DNA of 64,000 bases. Origin: Streptococcus sp. M334 (GTDB taxonomy: Bacteria > Bacillota > Bacilli > Lactobacillales > Streptococcaceae). Where the stretch lies: assembly GCF_000187745.1 (NCBI RefSeq), contig NZ_GL732487.1, forward strand, positions 173,278 through 237,277, written 5' to 3'. A program made the translations under genes and the position numbers. The notes under the pieces were generated by a model. That model had not been told where the DNA came from, made no database searches, and worked only from the letters and a program-made list of their open reading frames with translations. Shown one piece after another: positions 29,761 to 39,324 of the stretch (position 1 is its first letter; every line of letters starts with the position of its first letter).

Positions 29761-30042
29761 TTATTTTCTACGTGTTTTCTTGTCGTCTGCAGCGTGACCT
29801 TTGTAAGTACGAGTTGGTGCAAATTCACCAAGTTTGTGACCTACCATGTCTTCTTGGATGTAAACAGGTACGTGTTTACGTCCGTCATAAACTGCGATAG
29901 TGTAACCAATGAAACTTGGGAAGATCGTTGAACGACGTGACCAAGTTTTAATAACTTTTTTCTTTTCGTCGTTAGCTTGAGCTTCAACTTTTTTCATCAA
30001 ATGCTCATCGACGAAAGGTCCTTTTTTAAGACTGCGTCCCAT
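29761..30042 (-). CDS. rpsS: 30S ribosomal protein S19
   Basis: A 93-aa protein starting [20 protein letters not shown] at 30042, with AAAGGAGA upstream. A longer frame to 30090 has no homology before this ATG. S19 sits in the 30S head near S13. The 103-bp gap to rplB holds a hairpin-forming stretch. Confidence 0.97.
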
Positions 30043-30145
30043 TTTTATATTTTCTCCTTTAAATGTTGTACCACAGCGGCTTGCGCTCACATGGAGCGCT
30101 ACCGAGCTGGCGGATTTACTAGTTGCTTAAGCGACTAGTTTAATA

Positions 30146-30979
30146 TTATTTCTCGTTGCGACGACGAACGATAAGTTTGTCAGATTTCGCTTTCTTGTTA
30201 CGAGTTTTAAGACCAAGAGCAGGTTTGCCCCATGGAGTAGATGGTGCTTTACGACCAACTGGTGCTTTACCTTCACCACCACCGTGTGGGTGATCGTTAG
30301 GGTTCATTACAGAACCACGAACTGTTGGGCGGATACCTTTCCAACGGCTACGTCCTGCTTTACCAAGATTTACAAGTCCATGTTGTTCGTTTCCGACAAC
30401 ACCAACTGTAGCACGGCAAGTTCCAAGAATCATACGAACTTCACCTGACTGAAGACGAACAAGAACGTATTTACCTTCAGAACCCAATACTTGAGCAGAT
30501 GCTCCAGCAGCACGTACCAATTCACCACCACGACCTGGTTTCAACTCGATGTTGTGGATCAAAGTACCAACTGGGATGTTAGCAAGTGGAAGAGCGTTTC
30601 CGACTTTGATATCTGCTTCTGGACCTGAAACGATACGTTGACCTACTTCAAGACCTTTTGGAGCGATGATGTATGCTTTCACACCGTCAGTGTAGTGTAC
30701 AAGAGCGATGTTTGCAGAACGGTTTGGATCGTACTCGATTGTTTTAACAACTGCTTCAACGTTGTCTTTGTTACGTTTGAAGTCAACCAAACGGTAGAAA
30801 CGTTTGTGTCCACCACCTTGGTGACGAACTGTGATACGACCGTTGTTGTTACGACCAGCCTTGCTCTTCAATGCAACAAGCAATGATTTTTCAGGAGTGC
30901 TTGTTGTGATTTCAGCGAAATCCAAAGAAGTCATATTACGGCGACCGTTTGTTGTTGGTTTATAAACACGAATTCCCAC
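30146..30979 (-). CDS. rplB: 50S ribosomal protein L2
   Basis: A 277-aa protein with the conserved C-terminal [20 protein letters not shown] segment, which includes the histidine near the peptidyl transferase centre. It is 17 bp after rplW. Confidence 0.98.
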
Positions 30980-30996
30980 GATATTTCCTCCTTAGA

Positions 30997-31293
30997 TTAT
31001 TCAGCTTCAGCAGCAAACAACTCGATTGCTTTAGAATCAGCTGTAAGTGTGATGATAGCTTTTTTAGTTTTGTTAGTAAAACCAGTGTAACGTCCAACAC
31101 GTTTAGCTTTTGGTTTTACGTTGATTGTGTTAACATTGGCAACTTTAACACCTTCGAAAGCAGCTTCAACAGCTTGCTTGATCAAAAGTTTGTGTGCACG
31201 AGTGTCAACTTCAAATACATATTTCCCTGCTTCAAGTTGAGCCATTGAGCTTTCAGTGATGACAGGTTTTTTGATAACATCATACAAATTCAT
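30997..31293 (-). CDS. rplW: 50S ribosomal protein L23
   Basis: A 98-aa protein ([20 protein letters not shown]) at the tunnel exit and the main trigger factor dock. The start overlaps the rplD stop by one base. Confidence 0.98.
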
Positions 31294-31916
31294 TATGCAA
31301 GAACCTCCTCGATTTTAGAGATAGCTGCTTGTGTGACAAGAAGTTTGTCGCTATTTGCGATGTCAAGAACACTTGCAGTTGTAGCAGTTGCAACTTTCAC
31401 GTTTGGAAGGTTACGAGCTGAAAGAGCTGCGAATTCATTTCCTTCTTCAAGGATAACAAGAACTTTAGAATCGATGCTCAATGCTGCAAGAACTTTTGCA
31501 AATTCAGCAGTTTTTGGAGCTGTAAATGAAAGAGCGTCTACAGCTACGAATTTGTTTTCAGCAACTTTTTCAGAGTAAACTGATTTAAGAGCTAGGCGAC
31601 GAACTTTTTGTGGAAGTTTGTAGCCGTATGAACGTGGAGTTGGTCCGAAGACAACACCACCACCACGCCATTGTGGTGAGCGGATAGAACCTTGACGAGC
31701 ACGTCCAGTTCCTTTTTGACGCCATGGTTTGCGTCCACCACCTGATACTGCAGAGCGGTTTTTAACAGCGTGTGTTCCTTGACGAAGGCTTGCGCGTTGG
31801 CTGATGATCACATCAAACACAACTGATTCATTTGGTTCAATACCAAATACTGCATCGTTAAGAACAACTTGGCCAGCTTCTTTACCAGTTTGGTCAAATA
31901 ATGTTACGTTTGCCAT
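31293..31916 (-). CDS. rplD: 50S ribosomal protein L4
   Basis: A 207-aa protein with the extended tunnel loop ([20 protein letters not shown]), where macrolide resistance changes typically occur; the [12 protein letters not shown] stretch here looks wild-type. In several bacteria L4 also feeds back on the S10 leader RNA. Confidence 0.98.
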
Positions 31917-31940
31917 TGTGACTGATTTCCCCTTTCTTTA

Positions 31941-32567
31941 TTATTTACCAGCTTTAACTGCTGATTTGATAGTGATAAGAGATTTCTTAGCACCTGGTAC
32001 GTTACCTTTGATAAGGATAACGTTCTTTTCTGGAACAACTTGTACAACTTCAAGATTTTGAATTGTCACGCGGTCGCCACCCATACGCCCTGCAAGGTTT
32101 TTACCTTTGAATACACGGTTAGGTGCAACAGGTCCCATAGAACCTGGGCGACGGTGGTAACGAGAACCGTGAGCCATTGGTCCACGTGATTGTCCGTGGC
32201 GCTTGATAACACCTTGGAAACCTTTACCTTTAGAAGTACCAGTTACGTCAACAACGTCTCCAGCTGCGAATGTTTCAACTGTAATTTCAGCACCAACTTC
32301 CAAGCCTTCAACGTTTTTGAATTCACGAATGAAGCGCTTAGGAGCCGTGTTAGCTTTCGCTACATGTCCTTTAGCAGGTTTGTTGCTCAATACTTCGCGT
32401 TTGTCATCGAAACCAACTTGGATAGCGTTGTATCCGTCTGTTTCAACAGTTTTAACTTGAAGAACAACGTTTGGAGTTGCTTCAATAACTGTTACAGGGA
32501 TCAATTCGCCAGCTTCAGTGAAGATTTGAGTCATTCCCACTTTTTTCCCTAAGATTCCTTTTGTCAT
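31941..32567 (-). CDS. rplC: 50S ribosomal protein L3
   Basis: A 208-aa protein with the conserved loop [20 protein letters not shown] that reaches towards the peptidyl transferase centre. It is the second gene of the S10 operon; the 217-bp gap to rpsJ contains repeat R3. Confidence 0.98.
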
Positions 32568-32639
32568 GAGAAAATAGTTCCTTTTCTATATTTTTTATTC
32601 AAAAAGTTTTTAACGAGCGTTTTTTATGCTCAAGTCTAA

Positions 32640-32742
32640 GATACAAAGGGCGTCAAACTCAAAGTGAAAATAGGAAACTGATGCAGTGTCTAGCAGACAC
32701 TAGGAAGTTTATCTTTTTTCACACCGAGTTTAGCCCGTGTTC
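32640..32742. repeat. Ribosomal-operon repeat R3
   Basis: Runs from ATACAAAGGGCGTCAAACTC through AAAGTGAAAATAGGAAACT, a perfect hairpin (AGTGTCTAGCAGACACT) and AAGTTTATCTTTTTTCACAC to GAGTTTAGCCCGTGTTC. It matches R2b on the opposite strand. It lies within the leader of rplC, inside the S10 transcript. Confidence 0.7.
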
Positions 32743-32784
32743 AATTAGATTGAAACACTAGCCTCTGCTCTTTTATATTTTAGA

Positions 32785-33093
32785 TTAAAGTTTGATTTCT
32801 ACGTTTACACCACTTGGAAGATCCAATTTCATCAAAGCATCAACTGTTTTTTGAGTTGGGTTAACGATATCGATCAAACGTTTGTGTGTACGCATTTCAA
32901 ATTGTTCGCGAGAGTCTTTGTATTTGTGGGTCGCACGAATGATTGTGTAGAGGCTACGTTCAGTTGGAAGTGGGATTGGACCCGCAACTTGTGCACCTGT
33001 ACGAGTAGCTGATTCTACGATTTTTGCAGCCGCTGTGTCAAGCGTACGGTGTTCGTAAGCTTTCAAACGGATACGGATTTTTTTGTTTGCCAT
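32785..33093 (-). CDS. rpsJ: 30S ribosomal protein S10
   Basis: A 102-aa protein ([20 protein letters not shown]), first gene of the S10 operon. In phage-infected cells S10 (NusE) also takes part in transcription antitermination. A structured leader and a strong promoter lie upstream. Confidence 0.98.
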
Positions 33094-33228
33094 CTTTTTC
33101 TCCTTTTCGTCTATTTAAGATAATAGGCTAGCTCCACAAGAAAACCGACGCGGCGTTGCGTGGCAATGCAACCGAGCGTGTCGCAACCTCTTGCATCAAA
33201 GCTAAAGCTGTGATTTACAGCACCATAA
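33094..33228 (-). promoter_or_regulatory. Structured 5' leader of the S10 operon
   Basis: The roughly 130-nt leader contains nested inverted repeats (GTTGC-ATTGCCAC-GCAAC, and GCGACACG...CGCGTCGG) just before the rpsJ ribosome site. Position and structure suggest an autoregulatory ribosomal protein leader, with L4 as a plausible ligand by analogy; I have not matched it to a named family. Confidence 0.5.
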
Positions 33229-33229
33229 T

Positions 33230-33258
33230 AGAATAACACAAAGCCCCTGCGATTGCAA
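33230..33258 (-). promoter_or_regulatory. S10 operon promoter
   Basis: TTGCAA (33253-33258), a 17-bp spacer and TATTCT (33230-33235) on the minus strand, with TG one helical face upstream. It is the only good promoter between rpsJ and the next upstream gene. Confidence 0.75.
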
Positions 33259-33345
33259 GGGATTTGTTGCTGTTTTTTCGTTTTTTACTATGAAACTGTT
33301 TTCCTATTTTTTCTTTCTAAAATTAGGGATTTTCTTCTATATAAG

Positions 33346-33963
33346 TTAAGTCCTCTTGACCTCAAATTTATCTTCTGATTGGTCCACTAAAATATCCGCC
33401 TTAGACTCAGCTTCTTTATAGTATTGCAGATACTGCTCCCGTCTCATCTGATGGCTAGTCAATATAAAGGATGCATCGCGATTTCTCACCGTCGTATCTC
33501 GAGCTAGGCGTCGCTTTAATTCGGTCTCTTCATCTGTGTAAAAACAGATGGTTTTGTCAAAGAGTTCCTTGGGTAAAAAGCCCACAGACATCCCTTCGAC
33601 AATCAGAATTGGTTTGACTCCTGACAAGACCTCACTAGCCTTCCAAGGCTCTTCAATTGTCAAGACATCCATACCCGCCTGCAAGGCTAAGATATCTCTC
33701 TGTAAACTTGCCAATTCATGTGCCACCGGTAGACAAGCTGTCACCTTTTGCTCTGTCGCTTGCTTTGGCACTACCAGATGGCGTTCTGAGGTTATATAAG
33801 GATCTGTTTCTAGTAAATTTACTGTAGTAGAATCTAAAGCTTGGTACAATTCCTCTGCAAAGGTTGATTTACCTGAAGCTCCATGACCGTATATTCCCAG
33901 TGTCTTGACTTTTCCCTTTTCTATTTCTGAAACAAGCTGGTCTATTAAGTCTTTTCTCTTCAT
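33346..33963 (-). CDS. P-loop nucleoside/uridine kinase-like protein
   Basis: A 205-aa P-loop protein with Walker A GHGASGKST (about residues 27-35) and a downstream ILIVEGMSVGFLP strand. This matches the uridine kinase/phosphoribulokinase superfamily, but the substrate is unknown. It overlaps nrdG by 4 bp (ATGA-type), placing it in the anaerobic ribonucleotide reductase operon; a nucleoside-salvage role would fit. Confidence 0.8.
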   Translation of the reverse strand: MKRKDLIDQLVSEIEKGKVKTLGIYGHGASGKSTFAEELYQALDSTTVNLLETDPYITSERHLVVPKQATEQKVTACLPVAHELASLQRDILALQAGMDVLTIEEPWKASEVLSGVKPILIVEGMSVGFLPKELFDKTICFYTDEETELKRRLARDTTVRNRDASFILTSHQMRREQYLQYYKEAESKADILVDQSEDKFEVKRT

Positions 33964-34550
33964 TCTCTCTTCACCTGTTCATAGCTTTCTTTTCCGTCAT
34001 TGAGCTTGTCCCAAATCACTACTTGCCCACTTGTGAGGGATTTTTGCACATCGATGATTCGTTGGTTGGACGATCCTCGAAACTGGAGCATGAGATTTCT
34101 CTTAGTTCGATCGTATCTTCCATCGACAAGAATGTCAATCAGTGATAAAAGTTCCAATTTGTCTGGAGTCTCCAGCATCATTTCTTCCCAAGTGTAGCCC
34201 GTCCAGGACCAGATGTCTTTTTCTGGCAATTCCTTTCGAATCCGCTTAACGAGTGGCAAGAGAATACCCGTGTTTAGAAAAGGCTCCCCTCCCAGCAAAG
34301 TCAAACCTTGAACATAGGGTCGGGCAAGGTCTGTCACAATCTGTTCTTCTAACTCTGCTGTATAGGGAATGCCAGCATTGAAAGACCAAGTCGCAACATT
34401 ATAGCAACCCTCGCAGTGAAACATACAGCCTGATACATAGAGAGAGTTACGCACGCCTTCTCCATCCACAAAGTTAAAGGCCTTGTAATCAATAATCCGA
34501 CCTTGACTGAGTTCCTCGCTTTTCCATTCTTGTGGTTTTGGATTATTCAT
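33960..34550 (-). CDS. nrdG: Anaerobic ribonucleotide reductase activating protein
   Basis: A 196-aa radical-SAM enzyme. The CMFHCEGC motif (CxxxCxxC, about residues 42-49) holds the 4Fe-4S cluster that cleaves S-adenosylmethionine and generates the glycyl radical in NrdD. It lies downstream of nrdD in the same operon and overlaps the GNAT gene upstream by 8 bp. Confidence 0.96.
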   Translation of the reverse strand: MNNPKPQEWKSEELSQGRIIDYKAFNFVDGEGVRNSLYVSGCMFHCEGCYNVATWSFNAGIPYTAELEEQIVTDLARPYVQGLTLLGGEPFLNTGILLPLVKRIRKELPEKDIWSWTGYTWEEMMLETPDKLELLSLIDILVDGRYDRTKRNLMLQFRGSSNQRIIDVQKSLTSGQVVIWDKLNDGKESYEQVKRE

Positions 34551-35061
34551 TCACTACCTCTATCCAATAACGCTCAACTCCAGCACGAACATCTTCAAGA
34601 ATTCCTCCATTTGCTAGAATGACTGCTCTGCTAGCAGGATTATTCACGCTACAGGTCACAAGAGTTCTCTTGATGTTCTTTTCCTGAGCAACTTGCAAGC
34701 CCTGACGGAGAGTTTCTTTAGCATAACCTTTGCCTCTTTCAGAAGGACGGATGGAGTAGCCAATGTGGCCACCTTCTTCTAGTAGAAAGTTACTGAGGCG
34801 CAACCGGAGATTAAGAAATCCAACTGCTTGACCTTTCTCAGAAAAAGCCACTAACTGAATTGCAGGAACCCATCCTTCAGGCAGATTAATCCCCATTTCC
34901 TGATTCTGGTTACTTTCCAACCATTCCTCATAAGAAAAATTTTCTGTATCCCAGAAACCACCTTCGTGAGGCGACTGATATTTTTCAAACTCTGCCATCA
35001 TCTCTAAAACTGTTTCTTTATCTGCCAATGTTGGTCTGCGTAGTATCATTTTTACCTCCAA
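34543..35061 (-). CDS. GNAT family N-acetyltransferase (nrd operon)
   Basis: A 172-aa GNAT with acetyl-CoA motif YSIRPSERGKGYAKETLRQG and NNPASRAVILANGG. The substrate is unknown. It lies between nrdD and nrdG, overlapping nrdG, an arrangement also known in pneumococcus. Start at 35061 or at an ATG four codons in (MILRRP). Confidence 0.85.
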   Translation of the reverse strand: MEVKMILRRPTLADKETVLEMMAEFEKYQSPHEGGFWDTENFSYEEWLESNQNQEMGINLPEGWVPAIQLVAFSEKGQAVGFLNLRLRLSNFLLEEGGHIGYSIRPSERGKGYAKETLRQGLQVAQEKNIKRTLVTCSVNNPASRAVILANGGILEDVRAGVERYWIEVVNE

Positions 35062-35068
35062 TTAAGAG

Positions 35069-35098
35069 AAAAGTGAGAGGCAACTCTCACTTTTATTT
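35069..35098. terminator. Hairpin between the small nrd ORF and the GNAT gene
   Basis: AAAAGTGAGAG-GCAA-CTCTCACTTTT with A/T runs on both sides. It overlaps the last codon and stop of the 46-aa ORF. It could attenuate transcription from nrdD into nrdG. Confidence 0.6.
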
Positions 35099-35233
35099 TT
35101 TCTTATTCTTATTTAAAAATTGTTCTCTGAGGTTGAGCAAGCGTTCTTTTTTGCTCACTCCACCTTTCGAATGCTTTTCATGATAACGGGTCACTTGTGC
35201 ACGCCCCTTATCATCTAATTGATACTTTCCCAT
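35093..35233 (-). CDS. Small basic protein of the nrdD-nrdG operon (46 aa)
   Basis: A 46-aa basic, hydrophilic protein, MGKYQLDDKGRAQVTRYHEK at the start and a Lys-rich end. It lies 11 bp after nrdD and has a weak AGAAAG ribosome site. I recall an equivalent short ORF in pneumococcal annotations. Function unknown; the high Lys/Arg content suggests nucleic-acid or ribosome contact. Confidence 0.65.
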   Translation of the reverse strand: MGKYQLDDKGRAQVTRYHEKHSKGGVSKKERLLNLREQFLNKNKKK

Positions 35234-35244
35234 TTCAGTTCTTT

Positions 35245-37452
35245 CTAATTTGTTACTTGATGGCCAGCTATTTTAATCGTTGAGCCATTCATATGTTTGA
35301 CACGCGCTGCGATTTCCTTGTGACGCCCATTGACCATAGGTCTCGCTTGAGGATTGCCTAAATAGCCACAAGTCCGTTTAACAACGTCTACTGTTTTAGG
35401 GTCGCTATTTCCACAGTTTGGACAAGCAAACCCTCTCTCACTTGGTTCAAAATCTCCTTCAAAATCACACTTGTAGCAACGGTCAATTGGTGTATTGGTC
35501 CCCAGATAACCCACACGGTCATAGGCATAATCCCAGACAGCTTCCAAGGCCTTTGGATTTTGCTGAAGGACTGGATACTCACAATAATGGATAAAACCAC
35601 CTGACGCACCTGCTTCTGGATAGACTTTCTCAAAGTCCAATTTTTCAAACGGGGTTGGATTTTTACGAACATCATAGTGGAAAGAATTTGTGTAGTATTC
35701 CTTGTCTGTGATATCAGGAATAGAGCCAAACTTGTCTGTATCTAGTCGACAGAAACGATCTGTCAAACTTTCAGATGGTGTTGAGTAGATAGAGAAGTGG
35801 TAGCCATATTGGTCAGACCACTCTTCTACACGACGTTTCATATCGCGAATGATGTCTAGCGTGAATTCCTTAGCATCTGGATTACTTTCCCAGCTATTAC
35901 CAAAGAAAACAGTCGCTACTTCATACAAACCGATATAGCCTAGTGAAACTGTCGCACGACGATTCTTAAAGAGCTGGTCAACACTTTCTTCTTTACCTAG
36001 ACGATGGCCAAAAGCACCGTATTGATAGAGGATAGGAGCATTTGCTGGTGTAGCTTCCTTGGTCCGTTCGACACGATAAACCAAAGCATCTTCTGCGATA
36101 TTCATACGCTCGTTGAAGATTTCCCAGAACTTGTTCATATCTCCTTCAGATTCAAGGGCGATACGAGGTATGTTAACCGTCACAACACCCAGATTCATAC
36201 GGCCTGAATTGACCTCGACACCATTTTCATCCTTCCATCCTTGAAGGAACGAACGACAACCCATAGGCACCTTGAAGGAGCCTGTCAAATCAACAATCTT
36301 ATCGTAAGATAAAACATCGGGATACATCCGCTTGGTTGCACACTCGAGAGCCAACTGCTTGATGTCGTAGTTGGGAGTTCCTTCCTCTAAATTGAGTCCT
36401 CTTTTTAGCGTAAAAATAAGTTTAGGAAAGATAGCCGTACGATGCTCCGAACCAAGCCCCTTGATGCGAATGTTTAAAATTGCCTTTTGAATTTCTCGTT
36501 CAAAACGATTGGTTCCTAGACCAAAACCTAGCGAAGTAAAAGGTGTTTGTCCATTTGAAGTGAAGAGAGTATTGATTTCATACTCGAGAGATTGCATGGC
36601 ATCATAGATGTCTTTTTGTGCTTTCTTCCAAGCGTAATCTTCCCGTTTTTCAGGCAAAACCCATTCTTCCGCATCCTTGAGGTGTTTTTGGTAATTCTTC
36701 TCTGCATAAGGTGCCAAAACTTCATCGATACGATCAGCTGAACAGCCACCATACTGGCTAGAAGCAACGTTGGCGATGATTTGGGAAATCTGAGCTGTCG
36801 CAGTCTGGATAGACTTAGGACTCTCTACTTCTGCATTTCCAATCTTAAAACCATTTTCCAACATGCTTTTAAAATCAATCAAACAGCAGTTGGTCATAGG
36901 TGTATAGGGGCTGTAGTCCAAATCATGATAGTGGATATCCCCCTTTTGGTGGGCATTGGCTACGTGCTTAGGAAGCATTTGCAGTCCGATTGACTTTCCA
37001 ACAATCCCTGCTGTCAAATCGCGCTGGGTGTTAAAGACATCACTGTCTTTGTTCGCATTTTCATTAACAACGGCCTGGTCTTTGTTGAGAAGTTTATGGA
37101 TGCTAAAGTTGATATCTGTCGCTTTTGAGCGCTCAAAATCCCTCTGTGTCCGATAAGTGATATATTCCTCAGCTAGCGCATATTCTTTGGCTTCAAGCAG
37201 TTCATGTTCTACGATATTTTGAATTTCGTAAATCTTAACTCCCTTTGGAAAGCGACTATGAATTTCTGTGACAATTCGCTCGGTCAGAGCATTTAGGCGT
37301 TTTTCGACTAAGGGTGTCACATCCATAACCTTGTCTGCCGCCTTGTGGAGAGCCTTGTCAATCTTATCCACATCAAATACAACACGTCTCCCATCTCGTT
37401 TCTCGACGAAGAGAGTTGGCAAAATTGTAATTTTTTCTTCTAGTGCAATCAT
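35245..37452 (-). CDS. nrdD: Anaerobic ribonucleoside-triphosphate reductase
   Basis: A 735-aa class III ribonucleotide reductase that makes dNTPs without oxygen. The glycyl radical motif RTCGYLGNPQARP lies near the C-terminus after a zinc ribbon (CYKC...CPNC). The N-terminal ATP-cone (VEKRDGRRVVFDVDKIDKAL) is the allosteric activity site. I chose the ATG at 37452 (MIALEEKIT); two codons upstream another ATG exists. It is controlled by the promoter and candidate NrdR boxes at 37490-37568. Confidence 0.97.
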   Translation of the reverse strand: MIALEEKITILPTLFVEKRDGRRVVFDVDKIDKALHKAADKVMDVTPLVEKRLNALTERIVTEIHSRFPKGVKIYEIQNIVEHELLEAKEYALAEEYITYRTQRDFERSKATDINFSIHKLLNKDQAVVNENANKDSDVFNTQRDLTAGIVGKSIGLQMLPKHVANAHQKGDIHYHDLDYSPYTPMTNCCLIDFKSMLENGFKIGNAEVESPKSIQTATAQISQIIANVASSQYGGCSADRIDEVLAPYAEKNYQKHLKDAEEWVLPEKREDYAWKKAQKDIYDAMQSLEYEINTLFTSNGQTPFTSLGFGLGTNRFEREIQKAILNIRIKGLGSEHRTAIFPKLIFTLKRGLNLEEGTPNYDIKQLALECATKRMYPDVLSYDKIVDLTGSFKVPMGCRSFLQGWKDENGVEVNSGRMNLGVVTVNIPRIALESEGDMNKFWEIFNERMNIAEDALVYRVERTKEATPANAPILYQYGAFGHRLGKEESVDQLFKNRRATVSLGYIGLYEVATVFFGNSWESNPDAKEFTLDIIRDMKRRVEEWSDQYGYHFSIYSTPSESLTDRFCRLDTDKFGSIPDITDKEYYTNSFHYDVRKNPTPFEKLDFEKVYPEAGASGGFIHYCEYPVLQQNPKALEAVWDYAYDRVGYLGTNTPIDRCYKCDFEGDFEPSERGFACPNCGNSDPKTVDVVKRTCGYLGNPQARPMVNGRHKEIAARVKHMNGSTIKIAGHQVTN

Positions 37453-37489
37453 ATGCATGCTCTTTTCTAAAATGTTCTTTCTAAAAAGT

Positions 37490-37568
37490 ATTATACCACT
37501 CTAAAAATAAAAATCAATATCTTGTGTTAAAAATCCTAAATTTTTTAAAAATACACAAGATATTGATT
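37490..37568 (-). promoter_or_regulatory. nrdD: nrdD promoter with paired candidate NrdR boxes
   Basis: Two 16-bp boxes, AATCAATATCTTGTGT (37512-37527) and its inverted partner ACACAAGATATTGATT (37553-37568), lie 41 bp apart start to start, about four helical turns. The proximal box covers a TTGATT -35 (37512-37517 region), and TATAAT lies at 37490-37495. NrdR boxes have the form ACAC-AATATATT-GTGT and occur as phased pairs over ribonucleotide reductase promoters. The match is good but not exact. Confidence 0.65.
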
Positions 37569-37571
37569 TCG

Positions 37572-39125
37572 TTATTTAATTTTATAGACTTTAAACTCTG
37601 AGTAATCAGTCTTTACTTGTTGGTAATTCTCTTTCAAGATTGTTTCTACTTCAGACCAGACTGGCACCTTGTCATTCACAAGAATCATCTTGGGTTGATT
37701 TTCTTTTAAATCATTAATCAAACTAGTTTTATTTTCTTCTGTATTCGTGTAGAGAAGAGGTGATAAGAACATGGAACCAGCCAAACGCTGGCTTTCTTTA
37801 TAGATTTGAACATGGGAATCCCAGATATAGATTCGGTCTCCCTCACTCGTCTCTTGTTTGATTCTATCTACTACTTGATGTTGTTCACTATAAGAAGCTG
37901 GATGCAAGACAAAACGAGCTACAAAAGGAACTGCAATTAGATAAACCACTACTAGAATCGGTAAGTAGAGATTTCCCCTCATAAATTTTTTCCATAAAGT
38001 TGGAACTTCCTCTCTTCTCCGACGACGTGCCATCCTTCCCGAGTGTTCCCCACGAATACTAGTCATCAAAAGAAGGAGCAAAAATGGAAGAATCAGAATT
38101 AAATGTGAACCGTGAAGAGGTTCTTGAGAAAAAATCAGCAAGACCAGTCCAAATAAGAAAACAAAGCTAGCTGGCACTGAGATGACATATAATCTAGATG
38201 CTTTAGATTGGAACAAGCCTAGAAAAATAAGGACGAGAGCACCTAAACCAAAGGTCAATAAACCATAGAATAAAAGATGATCCATTAGTTGGGAGTTGGT
38301 AAATATCTGAAGGGAAGTAATTGGATATAAAAGACTCTCCTGAGCCTCTCCAAAACCTCCTGAAATGATGACATAGTAGCCTAAAGGATAAAATAGGAGA
38401 GAAAAACCAAGTGCTGTCGCAAAAAATTGATAAATTCCATGTATAAAGCGTCCATGTCCAACATTAAAAACAAATAAACCAATCGTTACTACAACAGTAA
38501 AGAGAAGACTTGTAAGGGGCTCTATAAAAAATGCTAGGGCCAAGAAAATCCCCAGACGTAAAAATCCTTTATCGTGATTAGGATTTGCCAGATAGCCTGC
38601 TACTAAAGAAAAGCCTGCAATTAAGAATGGAAGAGCTAAAATCGTAGCATAGCCTCCTCCAAAACCAAGACCAGACACCAAAATATAAAATATCGTTAGA
38701 AGTTGCTTAGCTTGATCCCTTTGTCCCGTCAAATAGTCAGTTGCAGAAAGAAGGAAATAACCCCCTCCTAAGAAAGCTAACCATTCTACTAAGGCAAAAA
38801 GAATGCCTCCTTGGGTAATGTAAAGTAGTAAATAATAAAGAAGACCTTGACCAGCATAATAACTACTGTATAGCTGTCCTCCCTGATGCAAAGCCCACCC
38901 AATATACAAATCCTGCGCCTGAGAAGGACTTACCATATCTAAAAGTAAAGGAAGCACCACAGAAAAAATTGTCGCAATCGTACTTCCAATGATGAGTCTG
39001 AAAAACGGGAAAGCTACCTGCTCTTCTTTTTCTACATGAGATTCAAGGTTCCTATCCAATCTATTTTCAATTTCATTACTCTGTATCATTTCGGATACTT
39101 CTTCTATTTTGCCATATACAGCCAT
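37572..39125 (-). CDS. Large membrane protein of the competence regulon (ccs4-like)
   Basis: A 517-aa membrane protein with about 10-12 helices, a cytoplasmic acidic N-terminus, and a soluble C-terminal region (from about residue 420) ending YSEFKVYKIK. The layout resembles glycosyltransferase family 39/DUF-type mannosyltransferase-like proteins, but no catalytic motif is certain. In pneumococcus the orthologue at this locus is competence-induced (Ccs4). The start at 39125 (MAVYGKIEEV) has AGGAGA upstream; an upstream TTG start would overlap that site. It follows a 47-aa ORF behind a SigX box. Confidence 0.75.
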   Translation of the reverse strand: MAVYGKIEEVSEMIQSNEIENRLDRNLESHVEKEEQVAFPFFRLIIGSTIATIFSVVLPLLLDMVSPSQAQDLYIGWALHQGGQLYSSYYAGQGLLYYLLLYITQGGILFALVEWLAFLGGGYFLLSATDYLTGQRDQAKQLLTIFYILVSGLGFGGGYATILALPFLIAGFSLVAGYLANPNHDKGFLRLGIFLALAFFIEPLTSLLFTVVVTIGLFVFNVGHGRFIHGIYQFFATALGFSLLFYPLGYYVIISGGFGEAQESLLYPITSLQIFTNSQLMDHLLFYGLLTFGLGALVLIFLGLFQSKASRLYVISVPASFVFLFGLVLLIFSQEPLHGSHLILILPFLLLLLMTSIRGEHSGRMARRRRREEVPTLWKKFMRGNLYLPILVVVYLIAVPFVARFVLHPASYSEQHQVVDRIKQETSEGDRIYIWDSHVQIYKESQRLAGSMFLSPLLYTNTEENKTSLINDLKENQPKMILVNDKVPVWSEVETILKENYQQVKTDYSEFKVYKIK

Positions 39126-39161
39126 GTCGTTTCTCCTATTCAATTTATCTGTCTTAGTATA

Positions 39162-39305
39162 TCAAAAAGACCTAGAATTGTCAGCTTGCGATGGCTGTTT
39201 GAGTGATTTTTTACATAGTTTCACAAAGGTTTCAATTTCTCGAAATCGGTGTAAATGTGTCTGTTTAAATGTCGTGATATAGTTCAATTCTTTCTGAGTC
39301 AGCAT
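39162..39305 (-). CDS. Small late-competence ORF (47 aa)
   Basis: A 47-aa hydrophilic basic protein (MLTQKELNYITTFKQTHLHR start). It lies directly after the cin-box, with GGGGGAAGG as ribosome site, and ends 36 bp before the membrane-protein gene. It is therefore the first gene of a SigX-type operon. No recognised domain. Confidence 0.65.
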   Translation of the reverse strand: MLTQKELNYITTFKQTHLHRFREIETFVKLCKKSLKQPSQADNSRSF

Positions 39306-39324
39306 CCTTCCCCCTATATCTTCT

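Noticed and set aside
35069..35098. End of the nrd operon
   Set aside because: Gene overlaps downstream (GNAT-nrdG-kinase) and the need for NrdG with NrdD argue for partial readthrough rather than full termination.
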